From positions 1-17,347 of the forward strand of contig JBCCFD010000120.1 in NCBI GenBank assembly GCA_039029915.1: 17,347 bases of DNA. Reading direction: 5' to 3'. This DNA comes from QQUD01 sp039029915 (GTDB lineage: Bacteria > Chloroflexota > Anaerolineae > Promineifilales > Promineifilaceae). Numbering within the stretch: position 1 is the stretch's first letter; the number at the start of each line of letters is the position of its first letter. Under the pieces are notes generated by a model, which had not been told where the DNA came from, ran no database searches, and worked only from the letters and a program-made list of their open reading frames with translations. A program made the translations under genes and the position numbers. Shown piece by piece: positions 1 to 6,410 of the stretch.

Positions 1-135
1 CAGCGGGTCGATCAGCTCGCTGCGGTGGGCGCTCAGACGGTGCAACGTCCCCGTCTCGTCGAGGCCCACCAGGCGGCTGTAGCCGGCGACATCGACCGCC
101 ACGACCGCGGCCAGCCGGCGCTGCTCAAGGGACAT
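1..135 (-). CDS. Class III adenylate/guanylate cyclase, N-terminal fragment
   Basis: The first 45 codons are present; the rest lies beyond the left edge of the window. The protein begins with the signature of the bacterial class III nucleotide cyclase catalytic domain, LAAVVAVDVAGYSRL (residues 8-22), followed by a GLDETGTLHRL stretch. In this family the Asp of the VDV motif (D15) binds metal, and the enzyme converts ATP (or GTP) to the cyclic nucleotide. The ATG at 135 is supported by GGAGAG (148-143) seven bases upstream. Many rhizobial and related genomes carry numerous cyclases that start this way and continue into TPR or other sensory modules; whether this one does cannot be seen. It belongs to the GC-rich block that differs from the rest of the window. 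Confidence 0.85.
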   Translation of the reverse strand, partial: MSLEQRRLAAVVAVDVAGYSRLVGLDETGTLHRLSAHRSELIDPL

Positions 136-180
136 CGCGCATCTCTCCGTCCGACGCCGATCCAAGGTAGGCGAAGGCAT

Positions 181-220
181 CGGGTGATACAACGTGCCGT
201 CGTGCCAGGCGGATCACCCG
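181..220. other. 8-bp perfect inverted repeat between zinc-ribbon and cyclase genes
   Basis: CGGGTGAT (181-188) is the exact reverse complement of ATCACCCG (213-220), with a 24-base loop. It sits between the end of the zinc-ribbon gene (228) and the start of the cyclase (135), both on the minus strand. It has no T-run after it, so it is not a clear intrinsic terminator. It may be a protein-binding site or chance. Confidence 0.3.
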
Positions 221-227
221 GAACGAT

Positions 228-470
228 CTAGTCGCGCCGCGCAATGCCCACCGAGAACCGGTTGTGCTGCTGGTTGCCGCACCGCCGGCAACGCAGCTTG
301 GACTCGAGGTCGCGCAGCCGCAGATGTCGTGGCCGGCCACCGATCAAAAGGGGATGGCGGATTGCTGCTTCATGGCGGCATTGACCGCAGGTCGCCACCA
401 CGACATGCCAGGCGCGCAGGTCCTCGAGCCGGAACGCGTAGTACGGAATGTTCCCTTTTTGTTCTCGCAT
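228..470 (-). CDS. Four-cysteine zinc-ribbon protein, uncharacterised
   Basis: An 80-residue basic protein. Two cysteine knuckles are visible, CGQC (C28/C31) and CRRCGN (C61/C64), separated by an Arg-rich stretch (RPRHLRLRDLESKLR, residues 46-60). This is the layout of a small treble-clef or zinc-ribbon fold, probably structural and possibly nucleic-acid or protein binding. The family resembles short hypothetical proteins of Alphaproteobacteria with an RLRDLExxLRCxxCGxR core; I know no function for them. The open frame extends upstream to 590, but conserved-looking sequence starts at the ATG at 470. There is no strong Shine-Dalgarno there, so the start is uncertain. It lies in the GC-rich block. 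Confidence 0.65.
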   Translation of the reverse strand: MREQKGNIPYYAFRLEDLRAWHVVVATCGQCRHEAAIRHPLLIGGRPRHLRLRDLESKLRCRRCGNQQHNRFSVGIARRD

Positions 471-607
471 GGCGGGACCGTAGCGGGCTCGAAGCATCCT
501 GACAACGGCCAAGCAGCCGCGCCCGGCGATACCGGCACCAGGCTTGCGCTCGTGCGCCGACGAGGCCACATTTCGTGGGTGGCATGACAAGGCAGGAGCG
601 GCGTTCG

Positions 608-805
608 ATGGCTTTCTTCGTGATCTCTCTGGTCGTCGCCCTTGGCACCGGCGTGGCAGCCTATCGCCTCGCCGAGCGCAAAGGCCGAAGCCCGGCCGCC
701 TGGATGACCGCCACTGTCTTTCTCCTGCTACCCTTGCTGGTGCTGATGGTATTGCCCGCCCGCTGCCCGCCTCAGGCTTTTCCGGGCGCAGGCGCCTGCG
801 GCTAA
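608..805 (+). CDS. Small membrane protein, two predicted helices
   Basis: A 65-residue hydrophobic protein. Residues about 2-18 (FFVISLVVALGTGVAAY) and about 36-53 (TATVFLLLPLLVLMVLP) look like two transmembrane helices joined by a basic loop (RLAERKGRSPAAW). The ATG at 608 is chosen because AGGAG (594-598) lies nine bases upstream; in-frame ATGs at 575 and 584 have no better site. Function unknown; no catalytic motif is seen. Its stop overlaps the stop of the convergent cyclase fragment (802-805). It belongs to the GC-rich block. Confidence 0.5.
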   Translation: MAFFVISLVVALGTGVAAYRLAERKGRSPAAWMTATVFLLLPLLVLMVLPARCPPQAFPGAGACG

Positions 806-967
806 CGGCCGGGACCGACCTCCAGGCACCAGACGTCGACCGGGTCGCGCAGACCCCGGATCGTATGCTTGCCGAGATGCCGCACGGACCGGTCGTCAGG
901 GGCCTGGGCGGCTACGCTTTTGTCGATCGCGACGGCAACACCAAGCTCTTTGGCGAGGCTTTCGAGG
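802..967 (-). pseudogene. C-terminal fragment of a second class III nucleotide cyclase
   Basis: The minus strand reads LESLAKELGVAVAIDKS, then a stretch ending VRHLGKHTIRGLRDPVDVWCL before a TAG at 804-802. This is the usual C-terminal end of the class III cyclase domain in Alphaproteobacteria: the ARLE.L.KELG helix, the short IV(V/I)S/DKS strand, then (R/H)xLG.H.LRG...PV.V(Y/W).L. The open frame continues to 1023, but upstream of the LES codons the translated sequence no longer resembles a cyclase, and base composition changes at the same place. The gene is therefore cut at ~967, most likely by a sequence misjoin. Its orientation and the second cyclase start at 135 suggest tandem cyclase genes in the source genome. 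Confidence 0.75.
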
Positions 968-975
968 TAGAAAAG
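960..975. other. Compositional junction / probable misjoin
   Basis: Left of ~967 the sequence is GC-rich and encodes cyclase codons in frame. Right of it the sequence is AT-rich and becomes the leader of the AIM24 gene. The cyclase homology ends within a few codons of the change. No direct repeat, integrase, tRNA or insertion-sequence end is visible at the boundary. Confidence 0.7.
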
Positions 976-1021
976 TCGCCAACCGCTACAATTGTTCAAA
1001 AGCAAGAAAAGGAGATTAACC

Positions 1022-1684
1022 ATGCAGTATTCAATTGATGGTGAATTGGCTCAAGTCGCCAACCTAACGTTCGACAAAGGGGACAACTGTTGGGGAAGTC
1101 GCGGCTCGTTAATGGCATTTGATCCAGATATTCAATGGACACTGAAGGTACCTGGCGGAGTGGAGGGTGCTGTGCGGCGCGTATTCTCGGGTGAGGGGAT
1201 TAGCTTGACCTATATTCAAGCGACGCGCGATGGTCAAAAAGCAACCCTGGCATCTAATCAACCGGGCAAAATCAAAACGTGGAATTTAGATGAAGGGGCT
1301 GTCATCACCACCCGAGGGTCTTTCACGGCCGCTTTTGGTAAAAAAATAGATATCGACGTCATCGTAGCACGCCGAGCAGGCGCAGCCCTCTTTGGTGGCG
1401 CGGGCCTCTTTCTGCAAAAAATCTCGGGAGATGGCACTGTTTTAGTCCACGGTTCAGGGGATTTTATCGATTATCACCTGAATAAAAATGAGTCTATTCT
1501 GGTTAGCACAGGCAACGTAGCTGCTTTTTCTGAATCGGTTGATTATGATATACAAGGTATTGGCGGCTTGAGACGGATCGTCTTTGGCGGTGAAGGTCTT
1601 TTCATGACAAAGTTAACTGGACCCGGACGAGTTCTCTTACAAAGCTTAAAACGTGTGACCGCTTCTGCTGCCAAAGCAGCTTAA
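1022..1684 (+). CDS. AIM24 family protein (TIGR00266/DUF124)
   Basis: A 220-residue protein of the AIM24 family: a single beta-rich domain of tryptophan-RNA-binding-attenuator-like folds. Typical features are a run of Gly-rich strands (SRGSLMAFDPDIQW, then GAVRRVFSGEG), the repeated pattern RRAGAALFGGAGLFLQKISGDG and RRIVFGGEGLFMTKLTGPGR, and a closing VLLQSL strand. The two similar FGG-GLF-K-(S/T)G-G motifs (near residues 128-142 and 190-204) are internal repeats. Bacterial roles are not established; the yeast mitochondrial namesake affects inner-membrane organisation. The start at 1022 is fixed by AAGGAG (1009-1014), seven bases upstream; an in-frame ATG at 992 would lie upstream of that site. 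The gene starts only ~55 bases after the compositional junction, so its full promoter may be missing. Confidence 0.88.
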   Translation: MQYSIDGELAQVANLTFDKGDNCWGSRGSLMAFDPDIQWTLKVPGGVEGAVRRVFSGEGISLTYIQATRDGQKATLASNQPGKIKTWNLDEGAVITTRGSFTAAFGKKIDIDVIVARRAGAALFGGAGLFLQKISGDGTVLVHGSGDFIDYHLNKNESILVSTGNVAAFSESVDYDIQGIGGLRRIVFGGEGLFMTKLTGPGRVLLQSLKRVTASAAKAA

Positions 1685-1711
1685 GTATTCCATTTCATAA
1701 AAAACTGAAAA

Positions 1712-1727
1712 TGCAAAAACATTTGCA
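1712..1727. promoter_or_regulatory. Short perfect hairpin in VOC gene leader
   Basis: TGCAAA (1712-1717) and TTTGCA (1722-1727) form a 6-bp stem with an AACA loop, seven bases before the AGGGAG ribosome site of the next gene. It could be an operator half-site pair or a small mRNA hairpin. It has no U-tract of a terminator. Could be chance in AT-rich DNA. Confidence 0.3.
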
Positions 1728-1744
1728 CAAATTAGGGAGTAGTG

Positions 1745-2155
1745 ATGTCTTTAAATCTATATATGGTTGGTATTATGGTCGAAGATATGGCCAAATCCGT
1801 TCAGTTTTATCGACGCCTCGGGGTTGAGCTACCCGATGGCAGCGAGAATCAGCAGCACGTTGAGGTCAAAATGAATGACCTCACTTTTTTCCTTCACTCT
1901 AACCGCCTCAATCAGATGTGGGACCCAAACAAATCACCCGCGGTCGGAGGCTATCGGATCGTTTTAGAGTTCTATCTTGAAAACCCTGAAGGGGTTGATG
2001 CTAAATATCAAGAGCTTGTGGATTATGGATACGAATCCCATTTCGCCCCCTACCACACGCCTCTCAACACTTACTTTGCCATGATCAATGATCCAGATGG
2101 GAATACTATTCTTCTATCAGCAGGAGAGCCTGCTGTTCAGTCCGGCGGGAAATAA
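1745..2155 (+). CDS. VOC superfamily protein (glyoxalase/bleomycin-resistance fold)
   Basis: A 136-residue single-module VOC protein. It opens with the first beta-alpha unit (LYMVGIMVEDMAKSVQFYRR, residues 4-23), the usual SV.FYR.LG signature, and ends with a typical metal-side strand, YFAMINDPDGNTILL (near residues 112-126). The family includes glyoxalase I, extradiol dioxygenases and antibiotic-binding proteins; substrate cannot be read from sequence. Candidate metal ligands are the His in QQHVEVKM (near residue 39) and the Glu in IVLEFYL. The ATG at 1745 has AGGGAG (1734-1739) five bases upstream and is preferred to the GTG at 1742, which would be too close. Same strand as AIM24, 60 bases downstream, so possibly co-transcribed. 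Confidence 0.85.
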   Translation: MSLNLYMVGIMVEDMAKSVQFYRRLGVELPDGSENQQHVEVKMNDLTFFLHSNRLNQMWDPNKSPAVGGYRIVLEFYLENPEGVDAKYQELVDYGYESHFAPYHTPLNTYFAMINDPDGNTILLSAGEPAVQSGGK

Positions 2156-2265
2156 GGGATATTGAAACGGTCAGAACCTCAGGGGCCGTCTGGAGTTTGG
2201 TCATATTTCATCCATCAAATCAAGGCAGACAAAACTGTAGTACCTAAATCACGTAAGGAAAATTT

Positions 2266-2862
2266 ATGAACCAAAGACCCAAACTGACAAAAGAGATTTC
2301 AGTTGCAGATTTTAGAGATTTCTATTGGCTCAAGAAAGAGCTCGTTGAGTTCTGTCGAGCTGAAGGGCTCAGTCGACAGGGTGGAAAGTTAGAAATTGCA
2401 GACCGCATTGAATCCTATTTAACAACCGGTAGAAAGGAATCAAAACCAAAAAAACCAAAAGCGATATCTAACTTCGATTGGAACAATGAGCCATTGACCG
2501 TTAAAACAATTATCACAGACAATTACAAAAATAGTGAGAATGTGCGCACGTTTTTTACAGCGCATATCGGCAACCGCTTTAAATTCAGCGTCCCGTTTAT
2601 GAACTGGATGAAAGGCAATCATGGGAAAACCTTGGGGGATGCGATTGAAGCGTGGCACGAAATTAATCAAAACAAAAAGGCCAAAAAAGATAAAAAGAAT
2701 ATTGCTCCTCAATTTGAATACAACAGATACATCAGAGATTTTTTAGAAGATAACCCAACCGCAACCCGCGCAGAAGCAATTGAGCATTGGAAAATAAAGA
2801 GGTCGATGCGGGGTGATAACGTCTATCGCAAATCTGATGTGGAGAATTTTCGGAACGGTTGA
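2266..2862 (+). CDS. SAP domain / DUF6434 protein
   Basis: A 198-residue, lysine-rich protein. The N-terminus (residues ~14-53: DFRDFYWLKKELVEFCRAEG, then a GGKLEIADRIESYL stretch) matches a SAP-like helix-turn-helix, a fold that binds DNA or RNA. The centre, from FDWNNEPLTVKTIITDNYKN through FKFSVPFMNWMKGNHGKTLG (about residues 69-127), matches DUF6434, which is usually found directly after this SAP-like segment. The C-terminus has a second similar helical unit (YNRYIRDFLEDNPTATRAEA, then IEHWK), apparently a divergent repeat of the NWMK..GKT..DAIEAWHEI motif. Role unknown; nucleic-acid binding is inferred. TAAGGA (2254-2259) six bases before ATG supports the start. It is unusually AT-rich and lysine-rich compared with downstream genes. 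Confidence 0.8.
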   Translation: MNQRPKLTKEISVADFRDFYWLKKELVEFCRAEGLSRQGGKLEIADRIESYLTTGRKESKPKKPKAISNFDWNNEPLTVKTIITDNYKNSENVRTFFTAHIGNRFKFSVPFMNWMKGNHGKTLGDAIEAWHEINQNKKAKKDKKNIAPQFEYNRYIRDFLEDNPTATRAEAIEHWKIKRSMRGDNVYRKSDVENFRNG

Positions 2863-2915
2863 GTGAAACGAAGTTTATGGCCTTTTTTTATGCAAAACAG
2901 GAACTTCGGAACGCT
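2860..2915. repeat. Dispersed repeat family 2, short copy C
   Basis: It starts with TTGAGTGAAACGAAGT just at the end of the SAP gene and closes with GGAACTTCGGAACGCTAAT. The same opening and closing segments flank the ~110 bp copies at 5743-5852 and 8501-8617, but the middle is missing or replaced here by a short T-rich stretch. The T-run at 2882-2889 could also help end transcription of the SAP gene. Confidence 0.5.
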
Positions 2916-2959
2916 AATACGTCTATCTTGGGAATTCAAACAAGCTTCACAATAGTCGG

Positions 2960-3763
2960 ATGAATGAAATTGTCGTATCAAAAGAAAGCTTTTTTAATAT
3001 AGATAAATATGCTCTCATCATTTCTAATATCGAGTTTTTAAATGCGTTATTCGAAGTGTATTTAACCTCAAATGAAGTTTCTCAAGATGGGTTGCGAAGC
3101 TATTACGTTGATTATTATTTGGTACAAATGAAAAACGGTGGTTTTTCTCAATTTGTATATAACTCAAAATGGAACGAAGACGTCATTGATTATGTCCGGA
3201 CTGGGTTAGCCGCAATGGGTGCAACTGAAAATCTCGCCCTTTTCGAGAAATTATCCAATCAATTAGATAATCTTGAGTTATCCCAACTGCAAACGTTCTT
3301 AAATAGTGATTATTGGGGTGAAAGCTTAGAGCGAGACCTCATTAGCTCATTTGACGACGATTTTTTTGCCCTTCAAGAAAGTGAAAACCTGATTTATTTC
3401 AATCATCATTGGTTATTAAATCATAAAAACCTGGTTGTTTTAGAAGAAGAGGAATGGGATGAGCGGATCAAAATGGCTAAAAATGCCAACAAGGAATTTG
3501 AATCGCGCCAAAAAGCTGCATTGGATGCCCAACCCCGCTACGCAAATTTAATTCGCAAGCTATGTGAAGCAGCAAACCAAGAACTAGAAAAGATTACGGC
3601 AGGTGATCCCTCCCACAAATATAATGGACAACAAATTCTTGCTTGGCACTTCATAACAGATCAAGGTCATCATTTTATGGTAGAGCTTGTTGATGAGGTG
3701 ATCATGTTCAATAGCAAAACAAATAATGTTGTTGCCCAAATCAGGGTGGGTTCATCACTCTAG
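2960..3763 (+). CDS. DMP19/DUF4375 family protein
   Basis: A 267-residue protein. Residues ~45-140 contain the DUF4375 (DMP19) core: SYYVDYYLVQMKNGGFSQFV (from residue 47), then a helix ending DYVRTGLAAMGA. This family takes its name from a neisserial DNA-mimic protein; most members are uncharacterised acidic proteins. The central segment here is also acidic (DLISSFDDDFFALQESE; VVLEEEEWDE). The C-terminal ~80 residues, after a lysine-rich linker, contain a compact beta domain (QILAWHFITDQGHHFMVELV, then a VAQIRVG strand) that I do not recognise. The ATG at 2960 has only a weak upstream site. It follows the SAP gene after 97 bases that contain repeat copy C, and converges with the short-chain dehydrogenase. 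Confidence 0.75.
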   Translation: MNEIVVSKESFFNIDKYALIISNIEFLNALFEVYLTSNEVSQDGLRSYYVDYYLVQMKNGGFSQFVYNSKWNEDVIDYVRTGLAAMGATENLALFEKLSNQLDNLELSQLQTFLNSDYWGESLERDLISSFDDDFFALQESENLIYFNHHWLLNHKNLVVLEEEEWDERIKMAKNANKEFESRQKAALDAQPRYANLIRKLCEAANQELEKITAGDPSHKYNGQQILAWHFITDQGHHFMVELVDEVIMFNSKTNNVVAQIRVGSSL

Positions 3764-3825
3764 GTCAGTCAAATGATAGCCTGACAATGTTTTGGGTTCA
3801 AGTTTAAAGTATGAATAAGGGGAAC

Positions 3826-3879
3826 ACGGCCGTTTTTGCAATCAACAAAATAAAACACCAGCTGGTAGTGAACGGCCGT
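3826..3879. repeat. Pair of ACGGCCGT octamers between convergent genes
   Basis: ACGGCCGT occurs at 3826-3833 and 3872-3879, in the only non-coding space between the convergent DMP19 and dehydrogenase genes. The two copies can pair as an 8-bp stem closing a 38-base loop on either strand, with T-rich sequence after each copy on the plus strand. It may act as a weak bidirectional terminator, or may simply be two members of the genome-wide octamer family. Confidence 0.5.
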
Positions 3880-3888
3880 ATTTTCAAA

Positions 3889-4710
3889 TTACAACAACTT
3901 TTCGATTGTTTCCTCAATTGAACGGACAAGAGCCTCTAATTTTTGAGGGTTCTGCAGGTCTGGATGAGATATGGCAAACTGACCAGAATCATTGTCAAAA
4001 TAGCGTCCCGCTGCAGAAGCAAATTCATCGGCTAAGGCCAGACGCGTTAAAATATCGACGCCGATTTCGACACTTTTTCCCGCCATCCCAAATCCTTCTT
4101 TGACCATCTTGGTGCCTAAGTATGAACCGGGGTTCACTGAAATAATAAGCGGCCCCTGAACCCCCACTGAATCCGCCATCGCTTTAGACCACATGGTGAT
4201 ACCGAGTTTGCTCTGAGCATAGGCTGTCATCTGGTCATCTATTCGAATCTGGCCGGTCAAGGCATTGAGATTGACGGTCGCCTGAGCGGCAGAAGACAAA
4301 TTCACAACTCGGCTCGTTGACCCCATCTTAGGCATCAGCCGCTTTGTTAACAAATACGGGGCAAGCGTGTTCACGGCAAAGCGCACGTCGAGACCATCTT
4401 TTGTAACGTGTGTTGATGTTTTGAAAATCCCAGCGTTATTAATGAGCACATCAAGATGCTCATGTGTTTCACTTATCACTTTCGCCATTGTTGCCACAGC
4501 CGTCATATCAGAAAAATCAGCCACGTACTGGTAAACACGGCCGTTAATCTGTCCATCTTTGTTCATTTCCGCTAAAGCATTTTCAGCTTTTATTAGCTTT
4601 GCTGGGTTACGGCCGTGTAGCAAAATCGTATGGCCTAACCCAAACAGCATCTTTGCAGTTTCCAAACCAATTCCATCAGTTGATCCTGTGATCAATATCG
4701 TTTTTGACAT
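3889..4710 (-). CDS. Short-chain dehydrogenase/reductase (SDR)
   Basis: A 273-residue classical/extended-type SDR with a Rossmann fold. The NAD(P)-binding motif TGSTDGIG is at residues 8-15, NNAG at 91-94, an Asn after the fourth helix (N114), catalytic Ser in VVNLSS (139/140), and YxxxK as Y164-K168. The residues after the second strand (HGRNPAKL, 32-39) contain Arg34, which fits NADPH use. It resembles the WW-domain-oxidoreductase/retinol-dehydrogenase-like group of SDRs; the substrate is unknown. GGAG seven bases before the ATG supports the start. It lies 12 bases after the flavin oxidoreductase gene on the same strand, so the two are an operon and probably act on related carbonyl or quinone compounds (inference). 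Contains octamers at 4537 and 4609. Confidence 0.88.
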   Translation of the reverse strand: MSKTILITGSTDGIGLETAKMLFGLGHTILLHGRNPAKLIKAENALAEMNKDGQINGRVYQYVADFSDMTAVATMAKVISETHEHLDVLINNAGIFKTSTHVTKDGLDVRFAVNTLAPYLLTKRLMPKMGSTSRVVNLSSAAQATVNLNALTGQIRIDDQMTAYAQSKLGITMWSKAMADSVGVQGPLIISVNPGSYLGTKMVKEGFGMAGKSVEIGVDILTRLALADEFASAAGRYFDNDSGQFAISHPDLQNPQKLEALVRSIEETIEKLL

Positions 4711-4722
4711 TTTGTTACTCCA

Positions 4723-5703
4723 TCATTCAGCAAACATTGGCAAAATCTCATCAGCCAATCGCTTCATCGTTGATTCAATATCGGCACTGTTAAAACGCAA
4801 GTTCAAGGCAAGGTGATTCACGCCTATTTCCTGCAATGACTTCATATAGCTCAGCAGTGCCTTTGTGCCAGACCGAAACCCCAAATGAATAGGCTGAGGT
4901 GTGGCATCGGAATCTTCAACAAGATCGATATAAAGTGGCTGGAGAATGGGCTGAATTGGCCGGCCTGCTGCCTCAACTCTTGTTTGATAATCAGTAATAA
5001 CTTGCGCTTGTTGCCCCACGTTGCGTGGATAAATCATCCATCCGTCCCCATTTTGAGCAATCCAGTCCATGCTTTGTTGACTGCCTCCCGTGATTAAGAG
5101 AGGTAGCCTATTCGCAGTTGGTTTCGGTAGCATATCCATGCCCGTATTAACCTGACCAAAACTGTTTTCAAAAATCGGTTGCTTATGGCTCATGTTCCGA
5201 ATGTACTCAAAGCTGTCTCGAAACTTTTCGCCGCGACTGTTAAAAGGGAAATTGAGGGCTGGAAACTCCTGTGGACGATCCCCTGAGGCAACACCAAGAA
5301 CCAAGCGTCCGTCTGAAAGGGCATCAACAGTTGCAGCAGACTTCGCAACGTGAGCAGGGTGACGCAAAGGTAAAATGATGCTGGCAACGCCGAGGGCAAT
5401 CTGGCTCGTCTGGCCAGCCAGAAGCCCAAGATAAACAAAGGGATCAAACATCTGGCCAACATCCCCAAACGAAGGGACATTAAACGGAATATCCCGAAGC
5501 CACACGGCCGAAAATCCTAGTTTCTCAGCCAGTTGAATTCGGTCTATATGACGTACCATCTCAGGTTCAGCAGTGTGCGTATAATTTTCAATCGGCACAA
5601 CAAGCCCAACAGATAGACGCCCATGCCTAAACACTGTGTTGTATCCACGATTAATTCTTTGAAACTGTTCTTTATGCGCTTTCTTTTCCATGCTCGGTAA
5701 CAA
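4723..5703 (-). CDS. LLM-class (luciferase-like) flavin oxidoreductase
   Basis: A 326-residue TIM-barrel protein of the bacterial luciferase-like, FMN/F420-dependent oxidoreductase superfamily. Visible hallmarks are RLSVGLVVPIENY (first strand), KLGFSAVWLRDIPFNVPSFG, the conserved QIALGVASIILPLRHPAHVA, LSDGRLVLGVASGDRPQEF, and LPLLITGGSQQSMDWIAQNG before DGWMIYPR. It most resembles the stand-alone subfamily of about 300 residues (TIGR03571-like); substrate unknown. The start is uncertain: the TTG at 5703 has GGAG (5711-5708) four bases upstream, while the ATG at 5691 is 16 bases from that site, so TTG is slightly favoured. First gene of the operon with the SDR and divergent from the HxlR regulator. 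No octamer inside; a near-match ACGGCCGA occurs at ~5503. Confidence 0.85.
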   Translation of the reverse strand: MLPSMEKKAHKEQFQRINRGYNTVFRHGRLSVGLVVPIENYTHTAEPEMVRHIDRIQLAEKLGFSAVWLRDIPFNVPSFGDVGQMFDPFVYLGLLAGQTSQIALGVASIILPLRHPAHVAKSAATVDALSDGRLVLGVASGDRPQEFPALNFPFNSRGEKFRDSFEYIRNMSHKQPIFENSFGQVNTGMDMLPKPTANRLPLLITGGSQQSMDWIAQNGDGWMIYPRNVGQQAQVITDYQTRVEAAGRPIQPILQPLYIDLVEDSDATPQPIHLGFRSGTKALLSYMKSLQEIGVNHLALNLRFNSADIESTMKRLADEILPMFAE

Positions 5704-5742
5704 ATTTCTCCAAAGATATCCTCAGCCCATAACTTGTATAAA

Positions 5743-5852
5743 GCGAAACAAAGTTCCTGCTTTGAATAAATCGGCAGTTATAATCTTCATTTCCTCGAGG
5801 TTCCGAAGCTTTTATCTAGCTTGGTTTTCAATTTGGAAACTTCGGAACACTT
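5743..5852. repeat. Dispersed repeat family 2, copy A
   Basis: It shares with copy B (8501-8617) the segments CCTGCTTTGAATAA, TCGAGGTTCCGAAGCTTTTA and GAAACTTCGG in the same order and spacing. Its second half is an inverted repeat, GTTCCGAAG (5800-5808) against CTTCGGAAC (5840-5848). The first hairpin (AAACAAAGT and its partner) is degenerate here. It fills most of the space between the divergent oxidoreductase and HxlR genes. No coding capacity; probably a mobile or REP-like non-coding element. Confidence 0.75.
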
Positions 5853-5858
5853 AACAAG

Positions 5859-5887
5859 TTGACTCTGCCCTATTTTTGCACTAATGT
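5859..5887 (+). promoter_or_regulatory. Sigma70 promoter of the HxlR gene
   Basis: TTGACT (5859-5864), a 17-base spacer, then TAATGT (5882-5887). This is a near-consensus housekeeping promoter, placing the transcript start near 5894 and giving a leader of about 55 bases. Confidence 0.65.
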
Positions 5888-5913
5888 ACAGTAAATCAAG
5901 TACGCACATTATT

Positions 5914-5937
5914 GTTACATAGGCTCAAAAATGTAAC
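5914..5937. promoter_or_regulatory. Candidate HxlR operator
   Basis: GTTACAT (5914-5920) and ATGTAAC (5931-5937) form a perfect inverted repeat with a 10-base spacer, just upstream of the ribosome site of the HxlR gene and downstream of its promoter. HxlR-type dimers bind such inverted repeats, so autoregulation is plausible. Binding is inferred. Confidence 0.5.
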
Positions 5938-5949
5938 TAAGGAAATGAT

Positions 5950-6315
5950 ATGCCAAAAAAGGGTATTGAAAAGCAAGCTTCTGACTATGATTGTTCAGTT
6001 GAAGCAGCTTTGGATGTGATTGGTGGCAAATGGAAAGGTGTTATTCTTTTTCATCTTTTTGAAGGCACCCAAAGGTTTGGTGAATTGCAAAGACGAATAC
6101 CAAACGTCACGCGACGAATGCTGACACTTAGCTTGCGTGAGCTAGAGTCGGCTGGTCTTGTGCACCGAGAAGTTTATAAGCAGGTCCCACCAAAAGTGGA
6201 ATACTCATTGACTGATTACGGTCAAACGCTTCGGCCTATCATATTTAGTTTACGCACTTGGGGCGACGGCTATTTGGAACGCTTACAAGAGGGTCAACTC
6301 GAACAAGAACTTTAA
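5950..6315 (+). CDS. HxlR-family winged-helix transcriptional regulator
   Basis: A 121-residue single-domain MarR-like regulator. Signature segments are EAALDVIGGKWKGVILFHLF (residues 18-37), RFGELQRRIPNVTRRMLTLS (recognition helix region), LRELESAGLVHREVY, then KVEYSLTDYGQTL (wing and C-terminal helix). A single cysteine, C15, lies just before the first helix, where thiol-sensing relatives (HypR, YodB, CatR) carry their reactive Cys; a role in sensing quinones, aldehydes or oxidants is possible but unproven. TAAGGA about seven bases before the ATG supports the start. It is divergent from the flavin oxidoreductase-SDR operon, the normal arrangement for a regulator and its target. Confidence 0.92.
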   Translation: MPKKGIEKQASDYDCSVEAALDVIGGKWKGVILFHLFEGTQRFGELQRRIPNVTRRMLTLSLRELESAGLVHREVYKQVPPKVEYSLTDYGQTLRPIIFSLRTWGDGYLERLQEGQLEQEL

Positions 6316-6331
6316 ACTTTTTATAAGAGTG

Positions 6332-6410
6332 GAACTTACGCAAATAGCGTTCACTGAGCCTGTCGAAGTGACTTTCTTAACCCTTCGACAGGCTCAGGGT
6401 GTGTAAGTTC
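6332..6410. repeat. Nested palindromic element, copy 1
   Basis: Outer arms GAACTTAC (6332-6339) and GTAAGTTC (6403-6410) enclose perfect 15-bp inner arms (6354-6368 and 6383-6397, each containing CCTGTCGAAG or its complement) around a 14-base loop. Its reverse complement matches copy 2 throughout, including the loop. It lies between the HxlR gene and the next gene and ends just before that gene's ribosome site, so any transcript of the latter carries a strong hairpin in its leader. No coding capacity. Confidence 0.88.

Noticed and set aside
194..587. Plus-strand frames across 194-587
   Set aside because: GC-rich shadow frames of the zinc-ribbon gene, Arg/Ala/Gly-rich without domain patterns. 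The minus strand has paired CxxC motifs.
992..1021. Upstream ATG at 992 as start of the AIM24 protein
   Set aside because: The AAGGAG site at 1009-1014 lies downstream of it and correctly spaced from the ATG at 1022; the extra residues (MFKSKKRRLT) do not resemble the family.
802..1023. The whole minus-strand frame 802-1023 as a small complete gene
   Set aside because: Only the part up to ~967 is cyclase-like; the remaining codons cross the compositional junction and cover the leader of the AIM24 gene.
2156..2265. Gap between the first VOC gene and the SAP gene as an RNA gene or promoter
   Set aside because: Only a short ACGG...CCGT pair (near 2172-2194) and a few weak promoter-like hexamers are seen; nothing strong enough to call.
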